From positions 34,051 to 98,050 of the forward strand of contig JBIOEJ010000004.1 of assembly GCA_044445965.1 (NCBI GenBank): DNA of 64,000 nucleotides, read 5' to 3'. The notes beneath the pieces are model-generated. The model saw nothing but the letters and a program-made list of their open reading frames with translations. It was not told the DNA's origin and did no database searches. The translations under genes and the position numbers were made by a program. This DNA comes from GAS188 sp044445965. Lineage in GTDB: Bacteria; Pseudomonadota; Alphaproteobacteria; Rhizobiales; Beijerinckiaceae. This document shows, piece after piece, positions 18,442-27,060 of the stretch; position 1 is the first letter of the stretch, and each line of letters begins with the position of its first letter.

Positions 18442-18762
18442 ATGACTGGCACTTTCGTGAAGATGGTCGGAGCGGCCGCGCTCGTCGCCGGCGTCGCCTT
18501 CGGCTCGACAGCATCGCGAGCGGCCGAGTTCGCCACCTCGGCGCCGTTCGATGGCATCGTGGCAAGCGATGCCGATGCGGGTTCGCTGCTGCGGAAGGTC
18601 CGGTTCGGCTGCGGCCCTGCCTATTGCGGCTGGCACCCCGGCTATTTCGGCCCTCGCTTCGGCTATTGGCGCCCGGCTCCGGTGGTGCGCTGCGGCCCCT
18701 ACCATTGCTGGCGCCGGATATTGGATGCAGGCCATGCCACAGCTTCTTCCGAGAGCGCCTGA
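18442..18762 (+). CDS. Small secreted Gly/Cys/Tyr-rich protein of unknown function
   Basis: A 106-residue protein from the ATG at 18442 with a good AAGGAG ribosome site 8 bases upstream. A signal peptide spans about residues 1-27 (ending TASRAAEF). The mature part ends in an aromatic, cysteine-containing segment with GCGPAYCGWHPGYFGP, then GYWRP and CGPYHCW. Such G-Y-W-P-C-rich small exported proteins are common hypotheticals in Rhizobiales and may be envelope structural or metal-binding proteins. No function can be assigned. It has its own 238-base leader region. Confidence 0.6.
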   Translation: MTGTFVKMVGAAALVAGVAFGSTASRAAEFATSAPFDGIVASDADAGSLLRKVRFGCGPAYCGWHPGYFGPRFGYWRPAPVVRCGPYHCWRRILDAGHATASSESA

Positions 18763-18919
18763 TTTCTCATGAGATCGTGACGATGGCCGGGCCCCTTGCC
18801 CGGCCATGGTCATTTGGCCGCCCTTGCAAAATCGCCGCAAATTGCCTCTAACGGCCGTCGTGTCGCCGCACGATTTGTGCCGACCTCGCCCGCCAACCGG
18901 AACGGCCCCTTATTTCCCC

Positions 18920-19501
18920 ATGCTCCGCCGGCTTTATGAATGGGCTTTGTCGCTCGCCGACAAGCCGCACGCCCTATGGGTGATGGGAGCGATCTCGTTC
19001 GCCGATTCGTCGTTCTTGCCATTGCCGCCCGATTTCCTATTGATCCCGATGTCGATCGCGAGGCCGAGCCGGGCCTTGTTCTACGCATTCGTCTGCACGA
19101 TCGCCTCGGTTGCCGGCGCCGCGCTCGGCTATGTCATTGGCGCTTTCCTATGGGATACGGTCGGTCAATGGCTGATCAATCTCTACGGCTATGGAAACAA
19201 GGTGGAGTATTTCCGCCAGCTCTATGCGCAATACGGGGCCTGGGTGATCGTCATCAAGGGCTTCACGCCGATCCCCTACAAGCTCGTCACCATCGTCAGT
19301 GGGTTTGCGGGCTATGACTTCACGGCCTTCATGGCCTTGTCGCTGTTGACGCGCGGGGCGCGCTTCTTCCTGCTCGCCGTGGTGCTCACCCGTTTCGGCG
19401 ACAAGGTCCGGCACGCGCTCGATCGGCATCTTTCGGTGATCGTGAGCGTCACCCTCGTCATTTTGCTGGGCGGCGTGGTCGCCTCCGTCTATTTGTTCTG
19501 A
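18920..19501 (+). CDS. YqaA / DedA-family membrane protein
   Basis: A 193-residue integral membrane protein from the ATG at 18920. The start is chosen because MLRRLYEWALSLADKP is the usual N-terminus of the YqaA branch and the preceding codons look non-coding. It carries SFADSSFLPLPPDFLL, GAALGYVIGAF, the reentrant GFTPIPYKLVTIVSGFAG motif with the G-x-x-x-P-x-P core, and SLLTRGARFFLL. DedA/VTT proteins are implicated in lipid scrambling and membrane homeostasis. It is followed after 10 bases by dsbB, probably in one operon. Confidence 0.85.
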   Translation: MLRRLYEWALSLADKPHALWVMGAISFADSSFLPLPPDFLLIPMSIARPSRALFYAFVCTIASVAGAALGYVIGAFLWDTVGQWLINLYGYGNKVEYFRQLYAQYGAWVIVIKGFTPIPYKLVTIVSGFAGYDFTAFMALSLLTRGARFFLLAVVLTRFGDKVRHALDRHLSVIVSVTLVILLGGVVASVYLF

Positions 19502-19511
19502 GACGCATGCC

Positions 19512-20039
19512 ATGATCGCCGCCAAGGCCTTGCCGCCCTCCGTCACCGTGCCGCCGCGCGCCGCGATCGCCAGCTTGGTGCTGGCTGTGCTGGCCATCGG
19601 CGGCGCTTGGTATTCGCAGCTCGTCTGGGGCCTGCGGCCCTGCGAGCTCTGCCTCTTGCAGCGCTGGCCCTATTATGTCGGCGTGCCCCTGGCGGCCCTG
19701 GCCATCGTCGCAGCGGCGGCGCCGGGGAGACGCTGCGGCATCGTCGCCTTGGTGCTCGCGCTCCTCGCCTTGGTGTTCCTCGTCAGTGCAGGGCTCGGCG
19801 TCTACCATGCCGGCGTCGAATGGGGCTTCTGGGCAGGGCCGAGCGCTTGCACCGGTCAATATGCGGCGCCGGCGAGCACCGACGATTTCCTGAAGAGCCT
19901 GGAAGCAGGCCCGTCCGTTCGCTGCGACGAGGCCGCCATCCGCATCCTCGGCCTGTCGCTTGCCGGCTGGAACGCCTTTGTCTCGCTCCTGATTGCCGCC
20001 ATCGCCGCGGCCGGCGCGAAGGCCGCGCGGCGCGGGTGA
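19512..20039 (+). CDS. dsbB: Disulfide bond formation protein DsbB
   Basis: A 175-residue inner-membrane quinone reductase with four predicted helices. It has the first redox pair in PCELCLLQRWPYY (Cys44, Cys47) and the second pair Cys113 and Cys138 in the periplasmic loop (SACTG ... SVRCDEA). DsbB reoxidises DsbA and passes electrons to ubiquinone. It lies 10 bases after the YqaA gene and ends 4 bases before the convergent ispE. No dsbA is in the window. Confidence 0.9.
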   Translation: MIAAKALPPSVTVPPRAAIASLVLAVLAIGGAWYSQLVWGLRPCELCLLQRWPYYVGVPLAALAIVAAAAPGRRCGIVALVLALLALVFLVSAGLGVYHAGVEWGFWAGPSACTGQYAAPASTDDFLKSLEAGPSVRCDEAAIRILGLSLAGWNAFVSLLIAAIAAAGAKAARRG

Positions 20040-20042
20040 GAA

Positions 20043-20993
20043 TCAAATCCCCGCCAGCGTCACCGCACTCACCCACCAGTCAGGATGCTCTTCGGCGATC
20101 GCGCCGGCCGCGCTCAGTGCCGCCTCGGCCCCTTCGAAGAGGCCGACCATTGTGGCGCCCGAGCCGGTCATGCGCGCCAGGTTGCAGCCGGGTCGGGCGC
20201 TCAGTTGCCGCCTTGCCGTCTGCACCGCCGGCGCGAGGCGGATCGCCGGCGCTTCGAGATCGTTGCCGCCGAGCGCGATGGCGGCGAGCCATTCTGCGCA
20301 TGTGGCCGCCTGCGCCGGCTGCTCGAATTCGCGGCATGGCAAGTCTCCCGATCGCCTGCCGAGGGTCTGGAAGACGCGCGCCGTCTCGAGCCTGATGGCC
20401 GGGTTGACGAGCACCGCAGGAATGCGCGGCATCTCGAGCCTCGGGCCCAGGATCTCGCCGCGTCCGCGCATCATCCGGCAACCGCCCAAGAGACAGACGG
20501 GCACATCCGAGCCGGTCTCCTCCGCTACCTGCAAGACTGCGCCACTCTCGAACGGCAATCCGTTCGCCCTTGCCAGCAGTCGCAGGGCCGCCGCTGCGTC
20601 GGCCGAGCCGCCGCCGAGCCCCGCCGCCACCGGCAAGCGCTTGTCGAGCGAAAACGCGCCTTGCTTCAGCCAAGGCAGCCGACGCGCCAGTGCCCCCGCC
20701 GCCTTGAGCACGAGATTGGCCTCCAGATGGCCGGCGGCCCGCGCGAATGGGCCGGTGACCGCAAGCGATAGCTCGCCGCCCGGCATGAGCGACAGCTCGT
20801 CCGCGACAGAGGCGAAGACGACGAGGCTTGCGATATCGTGAAAGCCGTCGGCCCGCCTCCCCTTGACGGAGAGCGTCAGATTGATCTTGGCGGGGGCGAG
20901 TTCGGCGAGTTTGGTCTCATGGCACTGGAGGGGCGGCGTCTCGCCGCCCGTCCCCGCGCGATGAAGGTGCGCGGGACGCGCACCCTCCCGCAA
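20043..20993 (-). CDS. ispE: 4-diphosphocytidyl-2-C-methyl-D-erythritol kinase (start uncertain)
   Basis: IspE phosphorylates CDP-methylerythritol in the MEP isoprenoid pathway. The GHMP-kinase features are intact: APAKINLTL near the N-terminus, LPVAAGLGGGSADAAAAL for ATP binding, GSDVPVCLLGG, and LARMTGSGATMVGLFE. Homologues begin just before LAPAKINL, but no ATG, GTG or TTG lies in frame there. The nearest in-frame start is the TTG at 20993, beyond the dispersed repeat at 20927-20989, giving 316 residues with a repeat-encoded N-terminus. An ATG about 11 bases before the family's conserved start is out of frame by one base; one extra base would give MRPKLAELAPAK. So the 5' end is either altered by the repeat or contains a one-base deletion or error. 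Confidence 0.85.
   Translation of the reverse strand: MREGARPAHLHRAGTGGETPPLQCHETKLAELAPAKINLTLSVKGRRADGFHDIASLVVFASVADELSLMPGGELSLAVTGPFARAAGHLEANLVLKAAGALARRLPWLKQGAFSLDKRLPVAAGLGGGSADAAAALRLLARANGLPFESGAVLQVAEETGSDVPVCLLGGCRMMRGRGEILGPRLEMPRIPAVLVNPAIRLETARVFQTLGRRSGDLPCREFEQPAQAATCAEWLAAIALGGNDLEAPAIRLAPAVQTARRQLSARPGCNLARMTGSGATMVGLFEGAEAALSAAGAIAEEHPDWWVSAVTLAGI
20927..20989. repeat. Composite double-palindrome repeat, copy 1
   Basis: Two perfect hairpins lie inside a short outer inverted repeat. The first is GGGCGGCG-tct-CGCCGCCC at 20931-20949, the second GGTGCGCG-gga-CGCGCACC at 20966-20984, with GGAGGG and CCCTCC at the outer ends. This could fold as a three-way junction in DNA or RNA. 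It begins 25 bases after the stop of the TPR gene and runs into the 5' end of ispE. Two further copies are at 33539-33604 and 35309-35375. Confidence 0.85.
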
Positions 20994-21013
20994 GGGCTGC
21001 CGGATGGGCAGCT

Positions 21014-22768
21014 TCAGCCGCCATCGGCCTTGACGGGCTCTCCGGTGGCTTGCGGCGCTTGCGGCTTCTCCTCGAGCATGCCGGTCTCGATCTTCTTGAG
21101 GATGCCGGGCAGATCCTCGGGCTCGGGCTGCATGTCTCGCGCATGCGCCCATTGGAAGGTCGCTTCGAGCTTGCGCCCCACATGCCAATAGGCATCGCCC
21201 AGATGGTTGTTGATGGTCGCATCGTTGGGCTTCAGCTCGATCGCCTTCTCGAGCGTGCGCACCGCTTCGTCGTAGCGGCCCATGCGGTAGAAGGCCCAGC
21301 CCAGGCTGTCGACGATATAGCCGTCCTTGGGACGCAGATCGACGGCACGACGCAGCATCTTGAACGCCTCGTCGATATTGATGCCCTGATCGACCCAGGA
21401 ATAGCCGAGATAGTTGAGCACCAGCGGCTGATCCGGGAAGAGCGCCAGCGCCAGTTTCAGATCGGCCTCGGCCTTCGGCCATTGCTTGGCGCGTTCGAGG
21501 CAGATGCCGCGGTCGTAATAGAGGAGCCAGCTCGTCTTGGTGGGCGGGCCTGAAAGCTCGATCGACTTGCTGTAGGCTTCCGCCGCTTCGGCGAAACTCT
21601 TGCTTGCCCGCATCGCATCGCCGAGCGCCGCATAGGCCTCGAGGTCGTCGGGATGGCCGGCGATAATCTTGCGCAGATGGACGATGGCCTCGTCATATTT
21701 CTCCTGCGCCACGAGATCGAGGCCGATTTGCAGATCGGTCGATTGCCGCAAGGGCGAGGTCGAGGGGACCTGAGAATAAGCGGCGATCGCCTGCTCGTAA
21801 TTCTTGCCGCGCTCATAGACCTCGCCGAGCGTGACGGCGGCGACTGCGTTCGTCTGATCGAGATAGAGCGCGAGCCGCAGATATAAGATCGCCGCGAAGT
21901 CCTCGCCGTCCCGGCCGCTCGTGGCGGCAAGGCCGAACAGCGCTTCGGCCGCGCCTTGCTGTGGGGTGGAGATGAGGCGCGGCGTCGCCGCTCCCTTCTC
22001 GATCTCGGCGAGTCCCAGCTTGATGAGCGGATTGCGGGGCGCACTGCGTTCGAAGTCGCCATACAAGCGCTTGGCCTCGGCAATGTCGCCCTGGCGCGCC
22101 TCGAAACGGGCGCGAGAATCGACAAGGCGCATCGAGCCCGGCTCCAGATCCTGGGCCTCCTTATAGGCCTTGCGCGCCTCCTCGACGCTGCCGGCGAGAT
22201 CGTTGATCAAGGCGGTATGATAGGCGCGGTAGGCGCCGATGGACTCCGTCCCCTTGAGGCGCAGAAGAGCCGCCAGGGCCTTCTTGGTATGGCCTTGACC
22301 CGCCTCCGACCAAGCGGTCAGCGCAAGTGCCGTGACATCGCTGGATTCGGCGCCGCCGAGCTTGGCCAGGAGGTCTCGCGCCTGCCTGAAGTCGCCAGTC
22401 TTCAACGCCTTGACCGCGAGCGTCAGGCGCGCCAGCGTATTCTGCTGCCCCTTGCCGAGAAGCTTGCTCGCGAAGGAGAAAGAATCCTCGACTTCTCCCG
22501 CCGCCAGCATTGCCGCAAAGGCGCGCTCGATCAGTTCCGGATTGCTCCTGTCCAGCGCCAGCGCCCTACGATAATATTTCGAGGCCGATTGCGCGTCGTG
22601 GTCGGCGCCCGCGATCGCGGCGGCGAGATAGTCGCCGGAAAGCGTCTCGCCGCCCGCCGCCGCCTGCCCGCGCGCCGCGATCGGAGGGGCAGTGCCCAAG
22701 GCTGCTGATGCGACGAGGCCTGCCGCCAGCAAGACGGCGCTGCGGGAGTTGCGGAGCCAATGAGCCAT
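21014..22768 (-). CDS. Exported tetratricopeptide-repeat protein
   Basis: A 584-residue protein from the ATG at 22768, beginning with a signal peptide (RNSRSAVLLAAGLVASAALGTAPPIAARG). At least ten TPR-like helical pairs fill the mature protein, clearest toward the C-terminus: VLNYLGYSWVDQGINIDEAFKML, then YIVDSLGWAFYRMGRYDEAV, then TINNHLGDAYWHVGRKLEA. Proteins of this type are conserved between ETF-ubiquinone oxidoreductase and ispE in many Rhizobiales. Their job is probably scaffolding in the periplasm, but no partner is established here. The usual C-terminal charged tail is present. Confidence 0.88.
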   Translation of the reverse strand: MAHWLRNSRSAVLLAAGLVASAALGTAPPIAARGQAAAGGETLSGDYLAAAIAGADHDAQSASKYYRRALALDRSNPELIERAFAAMLAAGEVEDSFSFASKLLGKGQQNTLARLTLAVKALKTGDFRQARDLLAKLGGAESSDVTALALTAWSEAGQGHTKKALAALLRLKGTESIGAYRAYHTALINDLAGSVEEARKAYKEAQDLEPGSMRLVDSRARFEARQGDIAEAKRLYGDFERSAPRNPLIKLGLAEIEKGAATPRLISTPQQGAAEALFGLAATSGRDGEDFAAILYLRLALYLDQTNAVAAVTLGEVYERGKNYEQAIAAYSQVPSTSPLRQSTDLQIGLDLVAQEKYDEAIVHLRKIIAGHPDDLEAYAALGDAMRASKSFAEAAEAYSKSIELSGPPTKTSWLLYYDRGICLERAKQWPKAEADLKLALALFPDQPLVLNYLGYSWVDQGINIDEAFKMLRRAVDLRPKDGYIVDSLGWAFYRMGRYDEAVRTLEKAIELKPNDATINNHLGDAYWHVGRKLEATFQWAHARDMQPEPEDLPGILKKIETGMLEEKPQAPQATGEPVKADGG

Positions 22769-23021
22769 GAAACGCTTCTTTCTCGTCACCGCCGCGCCAA
22801 GGAGCGCGAAGCAGATTTCGGGCCATCGCTTGCCCTCGCACGGCAAGGCCTGATGTTGCAAGACCCGTCGACGCAAGGACCTGTCGACACGAACCCTTGT
22901 TGATGCAAGCCCTCATCGCTGGCCTTGACGACGGCGCACAGGCTCGCGGGGGCAGCAATCGCCCCTGCGCCTGCTTTCGGGCGGGTTTATGGCGCGCCGC
23001 CAATTCGGCCGCGGCTCGAAG

Positions 23022-24710
23022 CTACATCTGGGAATAAGCCGGGCCGCCGCCTCCTTCGGGCGGCACCCAGGTGATGTTCTGCGCTGGATCCTTGATGTCG
23101 CAGGTCTTGCAGTGGACGCAGTTCTGCGCGTTGATCACGAAACGCGGATCGCGCCGCGTGGCTTCGTCCGCATAGACCACCTCGTAGACGCCGGCCGGGC
23201 AATAGAGCCTCGCCGGCTCGCCATATCGCGGCAGGTTCTCGCGGATCGGAACCGAGGGGTCGGCGAGCACTAGATGCGGCGGCTGGTCTTCCTCGTGATT
23301 AGTCCCCGACAGGAACACCGAGGACGGCTTATCGAAGGCTATCTTGCCGTTCGGCCGGCGATAGGTGAGCTGCGTCACCGCGGATATGGGCTTCAGCGTC
23401 GCGTGATCGGGCTTGCCGTGCCGCAAGGTGCCGAACAAGGTGAGGCCGGCGATGTCGTTCAGCCACATATCGGCGCCGCCGAGTGCCACGCCCAGCATCG
23501 TGCCGAAGCGTGACCAGAGCGGCTTGACGTTGCGCACCTTCTTGAGGTCGCGCCCGATATCGGAGGAGCGCCACGCCTCCTCGTAGGAGGACAGCTCGTC
23601 ATGGAAGCGTCCGCTGCCGAGCGCGGCGAAGACATGCTCCGCCGCCAGCATGCCGGAGAGCACGGCGTTGTGCGAACCCTTGATGCGCGGCACGTTGACG
23701 AAGCCTGCGGCGCAGCCGATCAGCGCTCCGCCCGGGAAAGCGAGCTTCGGCACGGACTGCCAGCCGCCCTCGGTGATGGCGCGCGCACCATAGCCGATGC
23801 GTTTTGCGCCCTCGAACAGATCGCGGATCATCGGATGCGTCTTGAAGCGCTGGAACTCGTCGAAGGGCGACAGCGTCGGGTTCCGGTAGTTGAGGTGGAC
23901 GACGAAGCCGACGGAAACGAGCCCATCCTCCAGATGATAGAGGAAGGAGCCGCCGCCGGTGCGGTTGTCGAGGGGCCAGCCGAAGGAATGCTGCACGAGA
24001 CCGGGCTTGTGCTTCTGGGGCTCGACCTGCCACAGCTCCTTCAGGCCGATGCCGTATTTCTGCGGGTCGCGGCCGTCATCGAGCTTGAAGCGCGCCACGA
24101 GCTCCTTCGTCAGCGAACCGCGCGCCCCCTCGGCGAACAGCACATATTTGCCACGCAACTCCATGCCGCGCGTGAAGCCTGATTTCGCCGTCGCGTCCTT
24201 GGCGATGCCCATGTCGCCTGTGGCGATGCCGATCACCTCGCCCTTGTCGCCGTAGAGCAGCTCGGTCGCCGCAAAGCCCGGATAGATCTCGACGCCCAGC
24301 GCCTCCGCCTTCGTGCCGAGCCAGCGGCACACATTGCCGAGCGAAACGATGAAATTGCCGTGATTGCTCATCAAGGGCGGCATCAGGAAATTGGGAAGCC
24401 GCATTCCGCCTGCTGCACCCAGGTAATAGAAGCGGTCATCGGTGACCGCCGTCTTGATCGGGGTGTCCTCGGAACGCCATTGCGGCAGCAGGCGGTCGAT
24501 GCCGATCGGGTCGATCACTGCGCCCGAGAGGATATGGGCGCCGACCTCGGCGCCCTTCTCGACCAACACCACCGATACCTCGGTCGAGCCCGCCGCCGCG
24601 AGTTGCTTCAGCCTGATTGCGGCGGCAAGGCCTGCCGGCCCGGCGCCCACGATTACCACGTCGTAATCCATGCCCTCGCGGGGTTCCCTGCGGGCCTCTT
24701 CGAGGTTCAT
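23022..24710 (-). CDS. Electron transfer flavoprotein-ubiquinone oxidoreductase
   Basis: A 562-residue membrane-associated flavoprotein that passes electrons from reduced ETF to ubiquinone during fatty-acid and amino-acid oxidation. The FAD motif VIVGAGPAGLAAAIRL lies at about 20-35, LSGAVIDPIGIDRLLP at about 70, and GGALIGCAAGFVNVPRIKGSHNA in the centre. The C-terminal ferredoxin-like part has CVHCKTCDIKDP with another cysteine earlier (ARLYCPAGVYE), enough for a 4Fe-4S cluster. Length matches the family (about 550-600). A 253-base gene-free gap separates it from the TPR gene downstream. Confidence 0.95.
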   Translation of the reverse strand: MNLEEARREPREGMDYDVVIVGAGPAGLAAAIRLKQLAAAGSTEVSVVLVEKGAEVGAHILSGAVIDPIGIDRLLPQWRSEDTPIKTAVTDDRFYYLGAAGGMRLPNFLMPPLMSNHGNFIVSLGNVCRWLGTKAEALGVEIYPGFAATELLYGDKGEVIGIATGDMGIAKDATAKSGFTRGMELRGKYVLFAEGARGSLTKELVARFKLDDGRDPQKYGIGLKELWQVEPQKHKPGLVQHSFGWPLDNRTGGGSFLYHLEDGLVSVGFVVHLNYRNPTLSPFDEFQRFKTHPMIRDLFEGAKRIGYGARAITEGGWQSVPKLAFPGGALIGCAAGFVNVPRIKGSHNAVLSGMLAAEHVFAALGSGRFHDELSSYEEAWRSSDIGRDLKKVRNVKPLWSRFGTMLGVALGGADMWLNDIAGLTLFGTLRHGKPDHATLKPISAVTQLTYRRPNGKIAFDKPSSVFLSGTNHEEDQPPHLVLADPSVPIRENLPRYGEPARLYCPAGVYEVVYADEATRRDPRFVINAQNCVHCKTCDIKDPAQNITWVPPEGGGGPAYSQM

Positions 24711-24782
24711 GGCGCTTCCCCTGCTCTCCTGGGCGGTCGACGCGTCCCTGCAACAGATCGATGGACCAATTCGGGCGCAGGC

Positions 24783-25223
24783 TCAAGGCTCATCTCGATC
24801 CGCGCCGGATCCTCTGCGGCCCTCGAGCAGCGTCTTCAACGCTGCCAAGTCCCGCTCGACCCAAGCGGCGTCCTCGGCGAATTTCTCATCTGTCATGTCG
24901 GGCGTTCGAAAGAGCGTAAACAGCACCTCGGCCCCTTGGGCATTGGCAACGACCCGCATGGGCACGTGGATGACGACGCCGCTCGGCAATGTGACTTGGT
25001 GATCGACGATGCCGAGCTCGTTCCTGGGCGTAAAGGCGATTGTCACCTTGCCGAGCGGCGTCCGCGCCGTCCAGCTCCCTTCCTCCAGGGCTAACGGCTG
25101 GCCGAGCCCGGAGGCCCATAGCGCGAAGTTGCCTGGGATTGCCAGGAACTCATAGACCTCGCGCCAGGGACGATCGACACGAATCGTGATGCTGCGAGAG
25201 GGGAATGTGTCGGCCATCATCAT
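24783..25223 (-). CDS. SRPBCC-family (START-like) protein
   Basis: A 146-residue protein. The pattern ITIRVDRPWREVYEFLAIPGNFALWASGLG near the N-terminus and the central WTARTPLGKVTIAFTPRN plus a final long helix (KFAEDAAWVERDLAALKTLL) fit the SRPBCC/polyketide-cyclase fold, a helix-grip cavity that binds small hydrophobic ligands. Three consecutive ATG codons make the exact start ambiguous by two residues. It lies 72 bases from the start of the ETF-QO gene, in the same direction. Ligand unknown. Confidence 0.75.
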   Translation of the reverse strand: MMMADTFPSRSITIRVDRPWREVYEFLAIPGNFALWASGLGQPLALEEGSWTARTPLGKVTIAFTPRNELGIVDHQVTLPSGVVIHVPMRVVANAQGAEVLFTLFRTPDMTDEKFAEDAAWVERDLAALKTLLEGRRGSGADRDEP

Positions 25224-25332
25224 ACCTGGCTGATGTCCCGGTCAGGGGCCGGCGTCTCGTACAAGAGTTCTCTCAATGTCCCGTCGCTTGCAACCGTTTG
25301 ACGCCGCGCCATGCTGTGATTATCTCCCGTTC

Positions 25333-25884
25333 ATGAGCATTCGGCCCATCCTGATCCTCCCCGATCCGCGATTGAAGCTCGTCTCCGCGCCCATCGACAA
25401 GGTCACGGACGAGATGCGGACGCTCGCCTCCGACATGTTCGAGACCATGTATGCCGCCCCGGGTATCGGGCTCGCGGCGATCCAGATCGGCGAGCCGGCC
25501 CGCCTCGTCGTCGTCGATATCGCCAGGAAGGACGAAGAACGCCGTCCCTTGACCCTCGTCAATCCGGAGATCGTCTGGTGGTCGCCCGAGCTTTCCGTTT
25601 ACGAGGAGGGCTGCCTGTCGATCCCCGAATATTACGAGGAAGTCGAGCGCCCCGCGATGGTGACGGTGCGCTTCCTCGATGCGCAAGGCGCCGAATGCGA
25701 GATGACGGCCGACGGCGTGCTCGCGACTTGCCTGCAGCACGAGATCGACCATCTCGACGGGGTGCTCTTCATCGACCACATCTCGAAGCTCAAGCGCGAC
25801 CGCGTCATGCGGAAGTTCAAGAAGGACGCCAAGCGCAAGGCCGAGGAGAAGGATGCGGAGGAAGGCCAAACGGCGTTGGCATAG
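25333..25884 (+). CDS. def: Peptide deformylase
   Basis: A 183-residue metalloenzyme that removes the formyl group from new polypeptides. All three family motifs are present: GIGLAAIQ (44-51), EGCLS with the metal-binding Cys94, and HEIDH (136-140) with both metal histidines and the catalytic glutamate. The lysine-rich C-terminal tail is normal for alphaproteobacteria. The ATG at 25333 is chosen because MSIRPILILPDPRL is the family's usual N-terminus. Its customary partner fmt is 1.2 kb downstream, separated by an APH-type kinase gene and a palindromic repeat. Confidence 0.96.
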   Translation: MSIRPILILPDPRLKLVSAPIDKVTDEMRTLASDMFETMYAAPGIGLAAIQIGEPARLVVVDIARKDEERRPLTLVNPEIVWWSPELSVYEEGCLSIPEYYEEVERPAMVTVRFLDAQGAECEMTADGVLATCLQHEIDHLDGVLFIDHISKLKRDRVMRKFKKDAKRKAEEKDAEEGQTALA

Positions 25885-25935
25885 AGCTCGGTTGCGGGGT
25901 TTCTTTCGGTGCCGCAACCTATCTTTTTGTTTTTG

Positions 25936-25983
25936 CGCATGATCTTATCCAAGAGAGCCTGCAACTCTTGGGATCATGCTCTA
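25936..25983. repeat. GCATGATC-type dispersed palindrome, diverged copy
   Basis: GCATGATC at 25937-25944 is matched by GATCATGC at 25971-25978, and the element closes with CTCTAG. This is a shorter, diverged relative of the element at 42797-42906. It lies between def and the APH-type kinase. Confidence 0.6.
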
Positions 25984-25990
25984 GGCGTAC

Positions 25991-27025
25991 ATGTTTCCCG
26001 TCAGCGACTCGCTTCCGGATGCGTCGGCATTGGCCGGGTTGGTCCAGCGCAGCTACTCCCTGGAGCGCATCCCTCGCTGCGATCTATACGCCCGAGGCGT
26101 AAACGACACTTACCGCATCGACACCTCGGACGGCGCGTTCTATCTGAGGGTCTATCGCTTCGGCTGGAGATCGCGCGCCGAGATTGAAGCCGAGTTGGAA
26201 ATGCTTATCCATCTTGCGCGGCGGCAGGCTCCGGTTTGCCGGCCGATCGCCCAAAGCGACGGCAGTCTGGTCTCACTGCTCGATTGTCCGGAAGGGGAAC
26301 GGCATGCAGTACTGTTTTCGGCCGCGCCCGGTGCGGTCGTGGACTATAAGGATTTCACCGAGCGGCAGGCCTATCTCTACGGCAGAGCCTCTGCGGCGAT
26401 TCACCAGGCCGCTGACAGCTACCAAGGCTCCCGCGAACGGCCGGCGTTCGATTTGACGACCCTGGTCGACGAGCCGTTCTCGCTGGTGAGCTCGGCGTTG
26501 TCGCATCGGCTCGCCGACCGGGATTTCCTCGACAAGGTCGGCCAAAGGCTGCGCAGCCGCGTTGAAGCTGCCGACGGCCTTACGCTCGGATTCTGCCATG
26601 GAGATTTCCACGGCGGGAATGCCAATCTCTCGGACGAAAGCTTCACTTTCTACGACTTCGACTGTTGCGGTTGGGGCTACCGTGCCTATGACATCGCCAT
26701 ATTTCCTTGGGCTTTCGCGCTGACCGGGGCCGAGCCGTCTCGGATCGACCGGATGGGCCGCTCCTTTCTATCGGGCTATTCGAGCCGGCAGGCTTTGGCC
26801 TGCGAAGACGTCGTGGCCATTCCGGAATTCGTTTCGATCCGGCAAGTCTGGCTCATGGGCCTCCAAATCGGCCTGGCAGAACGGTTCGGTTCGGGTTGGC
26901 TCACGGACCGCTACTTCGACCGCCAGCTTCAGGTGCTGCGCGATTGGGAGGCGACCTATGTTCGACGGCCGATCGAGGAATGGCTCTCGGTTGTTTCAGG
27001 TGACGGCTCGGACACCGCAAATTAG
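25991..27025 (+). CDS. Aminoglycoside-phosphotransferase-superfamily kinase (homoserine kinase II / SrkA-like)
   Basis: A 344-residue protein-kinase-fold phosphotransferase. It has GVNDTYRIDTSDGAFYLRVYR (nucleotide loop and lysine-equivalent region), the catalytic loop FCHGDFHGGNANL, and the metal-binding YDFDCCGWGYRAYD. It fits the APH/choline-kinase superfamily, closest in pattern to homoserine kinase type II and stress-response SrkA proteins; it need not confer resistance. It sits between def and fmt, which are normally adjacent in alphaproteobacteria, and has a dispersed palindrome on its upstream side, so it is probably an insertion into an older def-fmt operon. Confidence 0.8.
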   Translation: MFPVSDSLPDASALAGLVQRSYSLERIPRCDLYARGVNDTYRIDTSDGAFYLRVYRFGWRSRAEIEAELEMLIHLARRQAPVCRPIAQSDGSLVSLLDCPEGERHAVLFSAAPGAVVDYKDFTERQAYLYGRASAAIHQAADSYQGSRERPAFDLTTLVDEPFSLVSSALSHRLADRDFLDKVGQRLRSRVEAADGLTLGFCHGDFHGGNANLSDESFTFYDFDCCGWGYRAYDIAIFPWAFALTGAEPSRIDRMGRSFLSGYSSRQALACEDVVAIPEFVSIRQVWLMGLQIGLAERFGSGWLTDRYFDRQLQVLRDWEATYVRRPIEEWLSVVSGDGSDTAN

Positions 27026-27060
27026 ATCATGCGGTCCAATCATCAACTGAGGGTCAGCGA

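Noticed and set aside
21014..21482. Upstream extension of the ispE frame into the TPR gene
   Set aside because: The frame is open by chance through the TPR gene in another phase; IspE homology begins only at L-A-P-A-K-I-N-L.
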